This document shows, in pieces, positions 18,871 through 27,404 of a stretch of 64,000 nt of DNA. The DNA comes from Shimia isoporae. Its GTDB lineage: Bacteria > Pseudomonadota > Alphaproteobacteria > Rhodobacterales > Rhodobacteraceae. The notes below the pieces were generated by a model, which was not told where the DNA came from, ran no database searches, and saw only the letters and a program-made list of their open reading frames with translations. The stretch lies in contig NZ_SMGR01000005.1 in the NCBI RefSeq assembly GCF_004346865.1, positions 171,928 through 235,927 of the forward strand. Reading direction: 5' to 3'. Position 1 is the stretch's first letter. Every line of letters starts with the position of its first letter. The translations under genes were made by a program, and so were the position numbers.

Positions 18871-19719
18871 ATGCGCCATCCTTTCATTGGGACAATGTGT
18901 CTTGCAGGGGCCCTGGCCCTGTCAGCGTGTACTGACAAGGAACAGGAAAACGTTGAACGCGCCATGCAGGACGTAAACGCCGTTGACGGCACCAACCTTT
19001 CCGACGTGATGCTCACCGTGGCTGATCCGAACGAGGGTGTTACCTATTTCCAGCGCACACTCAAAGAGAGCCCGGACCGCATCGATATTCAGCGCGGGCT
19101 GGCAATTTCCTTTGTACGCGCCAAACGTTACACCGAAGCTGTGCCTGCATGGCAACGTGTGGTGAAACATCCGGATGGCACCGATAGCGACCGTGTGGAT
19201 CTGGCAGACTCGCAGATCCGCGCCGGCCAATGGGAAGAAGCCGAGAAAACTCTTGATGCCGTTCCTCCAACCCACGAAACATTCAAACGCTATCGTCTTG
19301 AGGCGATGGTGGCGGACAGCAATCAGGAATGGCAAAAGGCCGACAGCTTCTATGAAACCGCAGTTGGTCTGACAACACGGCCTGCTGGCGTCATGAACAA
19401 CTGGGGTTATTCCAAACTGACGCGCGGCGACTATGCCGAAGCGGAACGCCTGTTTGGCGAAGCCATCCGTCAGGACAGCACGCTGTTCACCGCCAAAAAC
19501 AACATGGTTTTGGCACGGGGTGCCCAGCGCAACTACACACTGCCCGTCTTCCCGATGGTTCAGACCGAGCGCGCTCAACTTCTGCACACCATGGCACTCT
19601 CCGCGATCAAGCAGGGCGACACGGAAACCGGCAAAGCGCTTCTTCGCGACGCCATCAGCACGCACCCGCAGCACTTTGAAGCCGCCGTGCGTGCCCTCCG
19701 CGCGCTCGAGAACGTCTGA
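18871..19719 (+). CDS. Second TPR lipoprotein of the tad locus
   Basis: A 282-residue protein with leader MRHPFIGTMCLAGALALSACT, an LSAC lipobox and a lipidated Cys at residue 20. TPR-like helical repeats cover about residues 45-270, for example GLAISFVRAKRYTEAVPAWQ and GVMNNWGYSKLTRGDYAEAE. It is not similar enough to the preceding TadD-like protein to be a simple copy, but has the same design. The ribosome binding site AAGGGA lies 8 bases upstream. Probably a second envelope scaffold protein for pilus assembly; this is inferred from location. Confidence 0.83.
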   Translation: MRHPFIGTMCLAGALALSACTDKEQENVERAMQDVNAVDGTNLSDVMLTVADPNEGVTYFQRTLKESPDRIDIQRGLAISFVRAKRYTEAVPAWQRVVKHPDGTDSDRVDLADSQIRAGQWEEAEKTLDAVPPTHETFKRYRLEAMVADSNQEWQKADSFYETAVGLTTRPAGVMNNWGYSKLTRGDYAEAERLFGEAIRQDSTLFTAKNNMVLARGAQRNYTLPVFPMVQTERAQLLHTMALSAIKQGDTETGKALLRDAISTHPQHFEAAVRALRALENV

Positions 19720-19733
19720 CGCAGTCGCACGCC

Positions 19734-20402
19734 ATGCACATCGAGGCCACCACGGCGCTCTGGTTCCTGATCCCGGCGCTGCCGATCTGCGTTTATACGT
19801 TTTACGTGGATATGAAGCACAAGCGCATTTCCAACCTGACGGTGTGGGTTCTGTTTGCCAGCTTTCTCGTGCTTGGCGTTGCCTTGCTTCCGTTTGATGG
19901 CGCCCTTTGGATGTCCTACTTCGGCGGCATATGGGACAACCTCCTTCGAAAGCTGCCTTACGACACACTGACCTGGCTGGAGCCCCTTCGCCCCGCGCCT
20001 GCCGATGGCCCGTTGGTCAAACCTCCCGCTGACCAGATCCCTTGGCGCTTCTACAATTATGTCATTGTGTTTGTTGTGGGCTTTCTCTTCTGGATGCTCC
20101 GTCAAATGGGCGCCGGAGATGTGAAGCTGGCTGCCGTCATGGTTCTTTTCATGGATCCGCGCGATGCCGGTACCGTTATGTGGATTTGCTTCGCAGCCAT
20201 TCTCGCAGCCACTGCCACGACATTGCTGATCCGGCACACGCCTTTGCATCGTCTCGCCCCCGAATGGGCCGCATGGCGCCAGACAAGCATGGATGATCCT
20301 AACACCGTGGGCGGAGGTCAGCGCCTGACCGTACCCATGGGAACAGGCTTTGGTGTGACACTGTGTGCTTACCTTGCATTGGGGGCACTGTACGGCGCCT
20401 GA
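19734..20402 (+). CDS. cpaA: Prepilin peptidase CpaA/TadV
   Basis: An inner-membrane aspartyl protease that removes the leader from Flp pilins. The 222-residue product has several hydrophobic segments. The first catalytic Asp is in FYVDMKHKRISNLTV (about residue 27) and the second is in the GxGD motif QMGAGDVKLAAVM (about 127). An insertion of about 50 residues between helices, LRKLPYDTLTWLEPLRPAPA and beyond, makes it longer than typical TadV (about 150-170). It would cleave the Gly14/Ala15 bond of the four pilins at 8552-9893. Confidence 0.9.
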   Translation: MHIEATTALWFLIPALPICVYTFYVDMKHKRISNLTVWVLFASFLVLGVALLPFDGALWMSYFGGIWDNLLRKLPYDTLTWLEPLRPAPADGPLVKPPADQIPWRFYNYVIVFVVGFLFWMLRQMGAGDVKLAAVMVLFMDPRDAGTVMWICFAAILAATATTLLIRHTPLHRLAPEWAAWRQTSMDDPNTVGGGQRLTVPMGTGFGVTLCAYLALGALYGA

Positions 20403-20520
20403 AGACCTGCGATTTCTTCTACAAGCTGACCACAACCGGCCCCAAAATCGCCCATTTTTCACTGTTTAAGGTTTGGAAACACAGAAGAGCGATTATGGCT
20501 CGAACTTGGAGTTTTCGACG

Positions 20521-21828
20521 ATGAACATGCAGACCAGCAACGTTATGGCGCCCCCACCTCCAAAACGGCTGGAAGATATGAAACTTCCGACCGTTATGAT
20601 GCGGGACATCCTGCTGAAAACCATGTTCCGCAAGAATGTCGACATGGTGTCTGACGTGGCCAAAGCCGTCTGCTTGCCGCTTGCGGTCACCCAACAAATT
20701 GTCGACATGGCCCGCGAACAACGCCTGCTCGAAGCCACAGGTACACTCAACGCAAACAACGGCAACGAGATGGGCTATCAGCTTACCGACGCTGGCAAGG
20801 CCCGTGCACTGGATGCTCTGGCACAGTCCGAGTACTTCGGTGCAATGCCCGTTCCACTGGACGTTTATCGCGAACAGATCAAACGGCAGTCGATCCGCAA
20901 CATCCAAATCACTCGCGATCAACTGACCAACGCTATGGGGCATTTGATCCTGCCCCCCACTCTGCTTAGCGAACTTGGCCCTGCCGTCAGCTCCGGTCGT
21001 TCCATCCTGATGTACGGTCCCCCGGGCAACGGTAAATCTTCCATCTCGAACGGTATCCGCGACGCAATGGGCGACAAAGTCTACGTGCCCCATGCGATCG
21101 AATACTCCGGTCAGGTCATCACGGTGTACGATCCCATCGTTCACTCTGCCGCCGAAGGCGACACACAGGATGCAAACAGCCTGCGCCGCACTGCGCGCTT
21201 TGACAGCCGCTATGTAAAATGCGATCGGCCGACCGTTATCACTGGCGGCGAACTGTCATTGAATATGCTCGATCTGGTCTACAACCCGACGGCACGCACC
21301 TATCAGGCACCTCTACAGCTCAAGTCCACCGGCGGCATCTTCATCGTCGACGACTTGGGAAGACAGGAAGAACCGCCACAAGCTCTGGTGAACCGCTGGA
21401 TTGTCCCCCTTGAAGAAAGCAAAGACATCCTGGCGTTGCAATCGGGCGAGAAATTCGAAGTGCCGTTTGACACGCTAGTAATCTTCTCCACCAACTTCCA
21501 CCCGAATGAAATCTTCGACCAGGCGGCACTCCGCCGGATCTTCTACAAGATCAAGATTGACGGCCCGAGCCAGGAGAACTTCCTCAAGATTTTCGCGCTT
21601 GTCGCGAAGAAGAAGGGTTTGCCGCTGGACGAAGGCGCGCTGATCCACCTTCTGAAGAACAAGTATCCGACGATCGACAATACCTACGCCAACTACCAGC
21701 CGGTGTTCCTGATCGACCAAATGATCGCGATCTGCGAGTTTGAAGGAATTCCCTACCAGATGTCTCCAGAACTGATCGACCGCGCTTGGGCGAACATGTT
21801 CGTCAAGGACGAGCACATCGTGAAATAA
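20521..21828 (+). CDS. AAA-type ATPase at the end of the tad locus
   Basis: A 435-residue soluble protein. Walker A is MYGPPGNGKSSISNG (about residues 162-176), Walker B GGIFIVDDLGRQEEP (about 273-287), sensor-1-like LVIFSTNFHPNE and arginine finger region AALRRIFYKIKI. Residues 35-100 look like a winged-helix or helical domain. It is AAA+ by motif, but its substrate is unknown. It lies 118 bases after the prepilin peptidase and before a bidirectional terminator. The ATG at 20521 is chosen for TTGGAG 9 bases upstream. A role in pilus regulation is suggested only by position. Confidence 0.8.
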   Translation: MNMQTSNVMAPPPPKRLEDMKLPTVMMRDILLKTMFRKNVDMVSDVAKAVCLPLAVTQQIVDMAREQRLLEATGTLNANNGNEMGYQLTDAGKARALDALAQSEYFGAMPVPLDVYREQIKRQSIRNIQITRDQLTNAMGHLILPPTLLSELGPAVSSGRSILMYGPPGNGKSSISNGIRDAMGDKVYVPHAIEYSGQVITVYDPIVHSAAEGDTQDANSLRRTARFDSRYVKCDRPTVITGGELSLNMLDLVYNPTARTYQAPLQLKSTGGIFIVDDLGRQEEPPQALVNRWIVPLEESKDILALQSGEKFEVPFDTLVIFSTNFHPNEIFDQAALRRIFYKIKIDGPSQENFLKIFALVAKKKGLPLDEGALIHLLKNKYPTIDNTYANYQPVFLIDQMIAICEFEGIPYQMSPELIDRAWANMFVKDEHIVK

Positions 21829-21855
21829 TCTTGGGCCACATCCCGACAGCAGACA

Positions 21856-21884
21856 AAAAAACCCCTGCCCGAAGGCAGGGGTTT
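21856..21884. terminator. Bidirectional terminator between the AAA ATPase and amidase genes
   Basis: AAACCCCTGCC / GGCAGGGGTTT is a perfect 11-bp stem with a CGAA loop, an A-run on one side and T-rich sequence on the other. It serves both convergent genes. Confidence 0.9.
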
Positions 21885-21912
21885 CTTCATTTCGGACACT
21901 TGCCCTTGGAAC

Positions 21913-22998
21913 TCAGGAACCGGCAGAGCAGCTTCCGAATGTCACGACAGTTTCGCCTGCGCGTGCTTGCGCGTTCGCATCTGCACAAACCTGACCGCCG
22001 TTCTGCTCATGCGCCAGCTTGGCGTCAGAGATCGAGAAGGAGACTTCCTGCGCAGTTGCATAGTCACGCACGGTGATCACGTCGCTGCCGAGGATGGTGC
22101 GGGTGGTGTTCCAGGTTGTGTAGGTGTCGTTGATGGTGCTGTCGATGATCTGCTGCGGCACCGAGGCTCCGCTGTCATACATGTTCTGCACCGTACCCAG
22201 CGCTTCCATTTCCGACATGCCATCAAGGGTCACGTTGTTTGCCAACCAAGTCAGGCGCAGATGGCGGCTGCTGGAAGAGATGTCGCTCGGAAGGCGGTCG
22301 CCGGCATCAACTGCGGTGGCGTCCATTTCCTCGATCGCGGCGCGGTGATCCTGCAGCAGAGGCGCATTGGCTTTCACACCAAGGTCAGTGTCACTGATGT
22401 TGCCGGTATACATGACGACCTCGCCACCTTCATTCAGCTGGAACCATGTCACATCGCCATTGCTGTCGACTGCGGAAACATGGAGACCATGCTTGCCGGC
22501 ATCACCGGTGTCTGCAGACCACGCAATCTGGAATTCGCCGTTTTCATAACCTTCGGCAACCGCCTGCGCATTGTCGTATTGCGAAGCGATGAAGCCGGGC
22601 GCGTCAGCCAGGTTCACCGCGGGTGCGCCGGTGTCTTCGTAATCAGCGATGAAGTCGACTGATGGGTTCATATAAAGAGTGTCGACAACCATGCCTTTGT
22701 CGTTGTGGGCCTGCGCCTGAACACCGTGGAAGGCATCATTCTCAACCCAAGCCACGGTGAAGTTCTTCGCAGGTGCATCGGCTTGGTTGGCGAAACCCTC
22801 CGCCTCATACGAAGTAAGGTCGTCACCGGCGGCGAAAGTCACCAGGTCCAAGCCGGTTTTTTTACCCCAGTCAACGGAACGGACGTAGACAACACCATGG
22901 TCGGAGTCCATCGCGAGACGGGAGCAAGCCTGTGCGGCGGGAACCAATGCGGTGGAAGCAATCAGGGCGGCGGTTACGACTTTTTTGAAAGATGTCAT
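21913..22998 (-). CDS. Secreted linear amide C-N hydrolase (choloylglycine hydrolase family)
   Basis: An N-terminal-nucleophile hydrolase of the family that includes penicillin V acylase and bile salt hydrolase. The 361-residue product starts MTSFKKVVTAALIASTALVP. The signal peptide is expected to be cut at AQA/CSRLAM, leaving Cys as the N-terminal catalytic residue. Further family features are VYVRSVDW (Arg, Asp near residue 20 of the mature protein) and NLTLDG-like NVTLDGMSEM near residue 280. Export of an active Ntn amidase suggests action on periplasmic or external amides, such as N-acyl homoserine lactones or beta-lactams; the substrate is not determined. The ribosome binding site is TTGGAG. 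Confidence 0.85.
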   Translation of the reverse strand: MTSFKKVVTAALIASTALVPAAQACSRLAMDSDHGVVYVRSVDWGKKTGLDLVTFAAGDDLTSYEAEGFANQADAPAKNFTVAWVENDAFHGVQAQAHNDKGMVVDTLYMNPSVDFIADYEDTGAPAVNLADAPGFIASQYDNAQAVAEGYENGEFQIAWSADTGDAGKHGLHVSAVDSNGDVTWFQLNEGGEVVMYTGNISDTDLGVKANAPLLQDHRAAIEEMDATAVDAGDRLPSDISSSSRHLRLTWLANNVTLDGMSEMEALGTVQNMYDSGASVPQQIIDSTINDTYTTWNTTRTILGSDVITVRDYATAQEVSFSISDAKLAHEQNGGQVCADANAQARAGETVVTFGSCSAGS

Positions 22999-23020
22999 TG
23001 TGTTTTCTCCAATTGAAAGT

Positions 23021-23064
23021 GTGATCATTCATCGTTGCGCTGTACATTTGGGTGATTATTCATC
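23021..23064. repeat. Two 13-bp direct repeats upstream of the amidase gene
   Basis: GTGATCATTCATC (23021) and GTGATTATTCATC (23052) match at 12 of 13 positions and are spaced 31 bases, about three helical turns. They sit in the divergent region between the amidase and an XRE regulator gene, so they may be a binding site for that regulator. Confidence 0.45.
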
Positions 23065-23236
23065 CTCATTCAAGGATCTGTCCTCAAATTTTTTTGCATA
23101 CAAGACATGCAAGAGGCGCATACCGCCCAACGTATTGGGGAAAAAACGCTTTATAGACTTGACGCTAGGCGTTCTCTCGCCAAATCTTCGCGTAACACCG
23201 AGACATCGAAAAATCATCACTCGAAGAGGAAATGAC

Positions 23237-23575
23237 ATGAGAGCCGAGACAGATGAGGAACTGGGCGCACGTATCGCAGCACACATCGCCGCCCTGATCG
23301 AGGAACAAGGCACAAATCCAGGCGCAGTCGCCCGCGCGGCCGGCCTGGGCGTGACATCTGTTCGTGACATCATCAATGGCAGGGCTCGGGCTCCAAACGT
23401 GGTCACGCTTGTACGTATTGCCGATGTACTCAAGGCCGATCCCGGCGACATCATCAGCCCGCAACAAAGCGATCCGGCAGCAAACGCCCTGTATTGGTCT
23501 CTGGACGAAGGCAACAAACGCCGCATACGCGCGATCATGCGGGCACTTGTTACGGATCAGGAAGCCCAAGCATAA
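23237..23575 (+). CDS. XRE-family transcriptional regulator
   Basis: A 112-residue DNA-binding protein with a helix-turn-helix around residues 27-60 ([20 protein letters not shown] and [16 protein letters not shown]). The C-terminal part ([20 protein letters not shown]) is a short helical tail. The ATG at 23237 is chosen for AGAGGA just upstream; the frame is open far into the amidase promoter but that part is not protein-like. It is divergent from the amidase gene and may control it, which is inference. Confidence 0.82.
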   Translation: MRAETDEELGARIAAHIAALIEEQGTNPGAVARAAGLGVTSVRDIINGRARAPNVVTLVRIADVLKADPGDIISPQQSDPAANALYWSLDEGNKRRIRAIMRALVTDQEAQA

Positions 23576-23631
23576 AAAGGAAGGCACTCACCGGCCTTCC
23601 CCCGCCTTCGTGCTTGCACTACATATCTCTC

Positions 23632-23868
23632 ATGACCCCACTCGCCCACATCGCTGCGTTGCCTGTGCGTGCCTATCGGCTGCTGTTTAGCCCTTGGGTA
23701 GGATACAACTGCAGGTATCAACCGACCTGTTCGGTCTATGCCCTGGAGGCGCTGGAAAAACATGGTGCCATAAAAGGCTCTTGGCTGACCCTGCGCCGCA
23801 TTGGCCGGTGCCACCCACTCGGCGGCAGCGGATACGACCCTGTTCCCCCATCAAAAGACGACGATTAG
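23632..23868 (+). CDS. yidD: YidD, membrane protein insertion efficiency factor
   Basis: A 78-residue protein with the family core [20 protein letters not shown] (about residues 18-37) and [18 protein letters not shown] (55-72), including the three conserved cysteines. An amphipathic N-terminal helix attaches it to the inner membrane, where it helps YidC-dependent insertion. In many bacteria it lies directly upstream of yidC; here the two are separated by about 3.5 kb. No good ribosome binding site is visible before the ATG. Confidence 0.92.
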   Translation: MTPLAHIAALPVRAYRLLFSPWVGYNCRYQPTCSVYALEALEKHGAIKGSWLTLRRIGRCHPLGGSGYDPVPPSKDDD

Positions 23869-23936
23869 GCATACCCTCACTGGACAGCCCTACTGACCCG
23901 CTCTAGCCTCTTGTTCATAGTCAATCGGAGGTTTTT

Positions 23937-24440
23937 ATGCGTTTCATTCCCGCTCTCTTGTCCGCAGCTGCGCTCGCCACAACGGCTGCCCCTGCATTCG
24001 CAGAGAAGTTCATCGGATACGGCGCCATCGAAGGATGGAATGTTTATGTCGATACCGAAAAAGGCACATGCATGATCGAAAGCAAGGACGACTTCGACAA
24101 TGTTGTCCAAATGGGTCTGACCGAAGAACGCGATGTGGCCTACATCGGGGTATTCACCAAAGAAAAAACCAATATCCAGCGCGGCTCGAAGGAAGATGTC
24201 GCCATCCTGATCGGCCCGAACCTATATTTCGGAGAGGCCACCGGCATGCGCGGCAACATCACCAAAGGTTACAGCGGTGGATATGTTCTGACGGACGATC
24301 CGCAGGTGATCGAAGACATCGCCAAAGAATACATTATGACGGTTTTCCCGGAAGAGGAGTTCTCCTTCTCCGTGAACCTCGCGGGCACTTACAAGGCGTT
24401 GGAGCTTGCGAAAAAGTGCAACGAAGAGCAACTCAATTAA
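23937..24440 (+). CDS. Secreted protein of unknown function
   Basis: A 167-residue protein with a clear signal peptide (MRFIPALLSAAALATTAAPA, cut near AFA/EKF). The mature part is acidic, with two cysteines (TCMIES and AKKCNEE), and alternates short strands and turns (GWNVYVDTEKGTCMIE, VLTDDPQVIEDIAKEY). No family is recognised. The ribosome binding site CGGAGG is good and a strong terminator follows, so it is a single-gene unit. Confidence 0.8.
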   Translation: MRFIPALLSAAALATTAAPAFAEKFIGYGAIEGWNVYVDTEKGTCMIESKDDFDNVVQMGLTEERDVAYIGVFTKEKTNIQRGSKEDVAILIGPNLYFGEATGMRGNITKGYSGGYVLTDDPQVIEDIAKEYIMTVFPEEEFSFSVNLAGTYKALELAKKCNEEQLN

Positions 24441-24468
24441 GGCTCTGAAATGCGCGTAAGTTAACATC

Positions 24469-24497
24469 GCCGGTCCCGTTTCGGGGCCGGCTTTTTT
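24469..24497 (+). terminator. Intrinsic terminator after the secreted protein gene
   Basis: GCCGGTCCC / GGGGCCGGC is a 9-bp stem with one G-T pair and a 5-base loop, followed by six T. Confidence 0.9.
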
Positions 24498-24792
24498 GCG
24501 AATCCCTCGAGTTTTCGCGCCAAAATCCACGCAAATCGCGTGCCAGCGCCCCGCCAATTGGTTAACGCACACTCGAGAATCCCAGACTCTCATCACACGT
24601 ATTGGCAGAAATTCGCAAGCCAGCGCTTCGTTAGGCAAGGATTCGCATCTTTTTGGCCACTCCGACCAAAGGCATTTGCAAAAAAGTTTAATAAATGTCC
24701 TTTCGGAAAGTGAAGTTCTCCCGGCGTAAGCCAACCCCCGAAAACCGGACCTGAGCGGGTCCCGAATTGACCACGAACACGGAAGTCTCGTA

Positions 24793-25671
24793 ATGCAAGT
24801 CATGCTTGATGATCTTGATGACATTCACCCGCTCTTCCACGGCGCGCCTTCTTCGGCCTCTTTCAAGAAGCTGCGCAAACGTATCGTCCGCCAGACCCGC
24901 GAAGCCATCGAACAATATGGCATGATCGAACGCGGTGCCCGCTGGCTCGTCTGCCTGTCGGGCGGCAAGGACAGTTACACCCTCCTCGCAGTTCTCCACG
25001 AGCTAAAGTGGCGTGGCCTGCTGCCGGTCGACCTTCTGGCATGTAACCTGGATCAGGGGCAGCCGAACTTCCCGGCAACCGTGCTGCCGGAGTTCCTCGA
25101 CAAGATGCAGGTTCCGAGTCGAATCGAGTATCAGGACACCTATTCAATTGTTAAGGAAAAGGTCCCCGCGGGCCGGACTTACTGCGCTCTTTGCTCCCGT
25201 TTGCGCCGTGGAAACCTATACCGTATCGCCCGGGAAGAGGGCTGTTCTGCCGTTGTACTCGGCCATCACCGCGACGACATTCTAGAGACCTTTTTCATGA
25301 ACCTGTTCCACGGCGGACGGCTGGCCACAATGCCGCCAAAGCTTGTGAACGAAGAAGGCGACCTCTTCGTCTACCGCCCTCTTGCGCACGTTGCCGAGGC
25401 AGACTGCGAAAAGTTCGCTAAGTCTATGAATTATCCGATTATTCCTTGCGACCTCTGCGGCTCGCAGGACGGCCTGCAACGCCAGCAAGTCAAACAGATT
25501 CTCGACCAATGGGAACGCAACAGCCCCGGCCGCCGCCAGGTGATGTTCCGCGCCCTGACGAATATCCGCCCCTCACACATGCTCGATCCCAAACTCTTCG
25601 ACTTTCAGGGGTTGCTAACGCAATCGCTCAAATTTGATGAAAAGGACGAGGAAGTTCCACTGTTTCGTTAA
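24793..25671 (+). CDS. ttcA: TtcA, tRNA 2-thiocytidine(32) synthetase
   Basis: Thiolates C32 of certain tRNAs. The 292-residue protein has the PP-loop ATP-binding motif [12 protein letters not shown] (about residues 54-65) and two cysteine pairs, [10 protein letters not shown] (about 133-142) and [12 protein letters not shown] (about 218-229), that hold the iron-sulfur cluster. [20 protein letters not shown] is also conserved in the family. An in-frame ATG at 24802 is an alternative start. The gene is preceded by about 300 bases in which no other gene is seen. Confidence 0.93.
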   Translation: MQVMLDDLDDIHPLFHGAPSSASFKKLRKRIVRQTREAIEQYGMIERGARWLVCLSGGKDSYTLLAVLHELKWRGLLPVDLLACNLDQGQPNFPATVLPEFLDKMQVPSRIEYQDTYSIVKEKVPAGRTYCALCSRLRRGNLYRIAREEGCSAVVLGHHRDDILETFFMNLFHGGRLATMPPKLVNEEGDLFVYRPLAHVAEADCEKFAKSMNYPIIPCDLCGSQDGLQRQQVKQILDQWERNSPGRRQVMFRALTNIRPSHMLDPKLFDFQGLLTQSLKFDEKDEEVPLFR

Positions 25672-25732
25672 CCCGCAGATGAGAAAACTCACGTAGCTTC
25701 ATCCTTGCATTCATACCGATCAGGAAGTGCCT

Positions 25733-27286
25733 ATGCCGTCGCGCAGCGTCAAAATTGTTAACAGTCTGAAATCCGCCCGTGGGCAGGAATTCTTGCGCCG
25801 CCGTGCTTTTCCGGCTGCCATTCCTTTCCTGACCCTGGCCTTCTGGGCCGCCTTTGGCGAATTTGGACTGCTCATGGCTGCGACGCTGCTGCCACTGCCT
25901 TTCCTGCTGGCTCCACTTAAGGCCGCCTCGCAAGCGGAAAAGGACGAAGCCGATTTTGACGGCCTTACCGGCCTGCTTCTGCAAACCGCTCTCGAACGCC
26001 GGATGGATGCACAGATGGCGCACCTCACCGATGTGGGCAATGCTACCGCAACTTTCTCGATCAAAATCGACGGTTTCGCACGCTTGCGTGAAAACCACGG
26101 CGACCAAACCGCCGAAGAGGTTCTGCGTGTGCTCGCCAATCGCATCCGCAGTGCTCTGCGCTCCAAGGACATCGTGGCTCGCTCCGGTGACAGCGCCTTC
26201 CTCGTGTCCCTCGATCCGGTACCGAACATGGATCTCGAGACCGCCATTCAGATGGCGAACAGGTTTCAGGCATCGATCGAGGAGTCGATCCCGCTTCAGA
26301 TGGCGTCGATCTACGTCACCTGCTCAATCGGCTTCTGCCTCTCCTCTCGCCTGAACCGCCCGAGCGCGACAGCGATGATCCAGGGCGCGGAAATGGCCAT
26401 GTCCGAAGCCCGCCTGTCCGGAACATCCAACATCCGCGCCTATACCGCAGACATGGGCCGCAAGGTGATCTCACGCCGCAAGACACAGTCCGAAGCCGCA
26501 CGCACCCTGCAAAAAGATCAGATCAAGGCGTGGTTCCAGCCACAGATTTCCACCGATACCGGAGAGGTTACCGGCTTCGAAGTTCTGGCTCGCTGGGAAC
26601 ATCCGGAGCGGGGCATTCTCGCGCCTGTGCAATTCCTCGACGTGCTGAACCAGACCGGCCAGATGGGCGAACTCGCCGATCTGATGACCCGTCAGGCTCT
26701 GAACGCGGTGCGCGCATGGGATGACGCCGGTTTCCATGTACCCTGTGTCGGCGTGAACTTCGCTGGCGACGAACTCCGCAGCCCGACACTGGTTGAACGC
26801 ATCCAGTGGGAACTCGACCGCAACGAACTCGACGCAAGCCGTCTTGGCATCGAAGTCCTGGAAAGCGTCATCGCTGGCGCACCGGACGACATGGTCGTTC
26901 GCAATGTCGAAGCCATCGCCAAACTTGGCTGCAATATCGACCTCGACGATTTTGGCACCGGTCACGCCTCCATCAGTTCGATTCGCCGCTTGCCGGTGAA
27001 GCGCATCAAGATCGACCGTTCCTTTGTCACCAACGTCGACCGCGACACCGATCAGCAAAAGATGATCGCGGCTATCGTCACTCTTGCGGAACGCCTTGAC
27101 CTTTCCACGCTGGCCGAAGGCGTTGAAAACGCAGCAGAACACGCGATGATGTCACAGCTTGGCTGTGCCCACGTACAGGGTTTTGGCATCGCTCGCCCGA
27201 TGCCGTTTGAGGACACCATCAAATGGATGGAAGACCACAAAGCCAAACTCGGCCCTGCGATCCAGATCGGCCAGAAGTCCGGCTGA
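25733..27286 (+). CDS. Degenerate GGDEF plus EAL-domain protein (probable c-di-GMP phosphodiesterase)
   Basis: A 517-residue protein with two N-terminal membrane segments (about 27-60). The GGDEF-like domain (about 75-240) has SGDSAF in place of the signature, so it should not make c-di-GMP. The EAL domain (about 260-505) keeps the metal and catalytic residues: FEVLARW, NFAGDELRSP, LGIEVLESV, DLDDFGTG, IKIDRSFV, AEGVENAAE and QGFGIARPM. It therefore probably hydrolyses c-di-GMP. The ATG at 25733 is chosen for AGGAAG 5 bases upstream. It lies about 4 kb downstream of the tad locus. Confidence 0.9.
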   Translation: MPSRSVKIVNSLKSARGQEFLRRRAFPAAIPFLTLAFWAAFGEFGLLMAATLLPLPFLLAPLKAASQAEKDEADFDGLTGLLLQTALERRMDAQMAHLTDVGNATATFSIKIDGFARLRENHGDQTAEEVLRVLANRIRSALRSKDIVARSGDSAFLVSLDPVPNMDLETAIQMANRFQASIEESIPLQMASIYVTCSIGFCLSSRLNRPSATAMIQGAEMAMSEARLSGTSNIRAYTADMGRKVISRRKTQSEAARTLQKDQIKAWFQPQISTDTGEVTGFEVLARWEHPERGILAPVQFLDVLNQTGQMGELADLMTRQALNAVRAWDDAGFHVPCVGVNFAGDELRSPTLVERIQWELDRNELDASRLGIEVLESVIAGAPDDMVVRNVEAIAKLGCNIDLDDFGTGHASISSIRRLPVKRIKIDRSFVTNVDRDTDQQKMIAAIVTLAERLDLSTLAEGVENAAEHAMMSQLGCAHVQGFGIARPMPFEDTIKWMEDHKAKLGPAIQIGQKSG

Positions 27287-27404
27287 CCTGAAAAACCCTG
27301 ATATTCCTTGCCGACAAGCGGGTTTCAACGCGGAATCCGCTTGACCTTTGGGCCCCATCTCTGTTGAACCTCCCCAACGTTTCAACGACAGATGGCAAGT
27401 GGCA

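Noticed and set aside
23579..23600. Possible terminator hairpin (GGAAGGC/GCCTTCC) between the XRE gene and yidD
   Set aside because: No T-run follows and the loop is large, so it is not called as a terminator.
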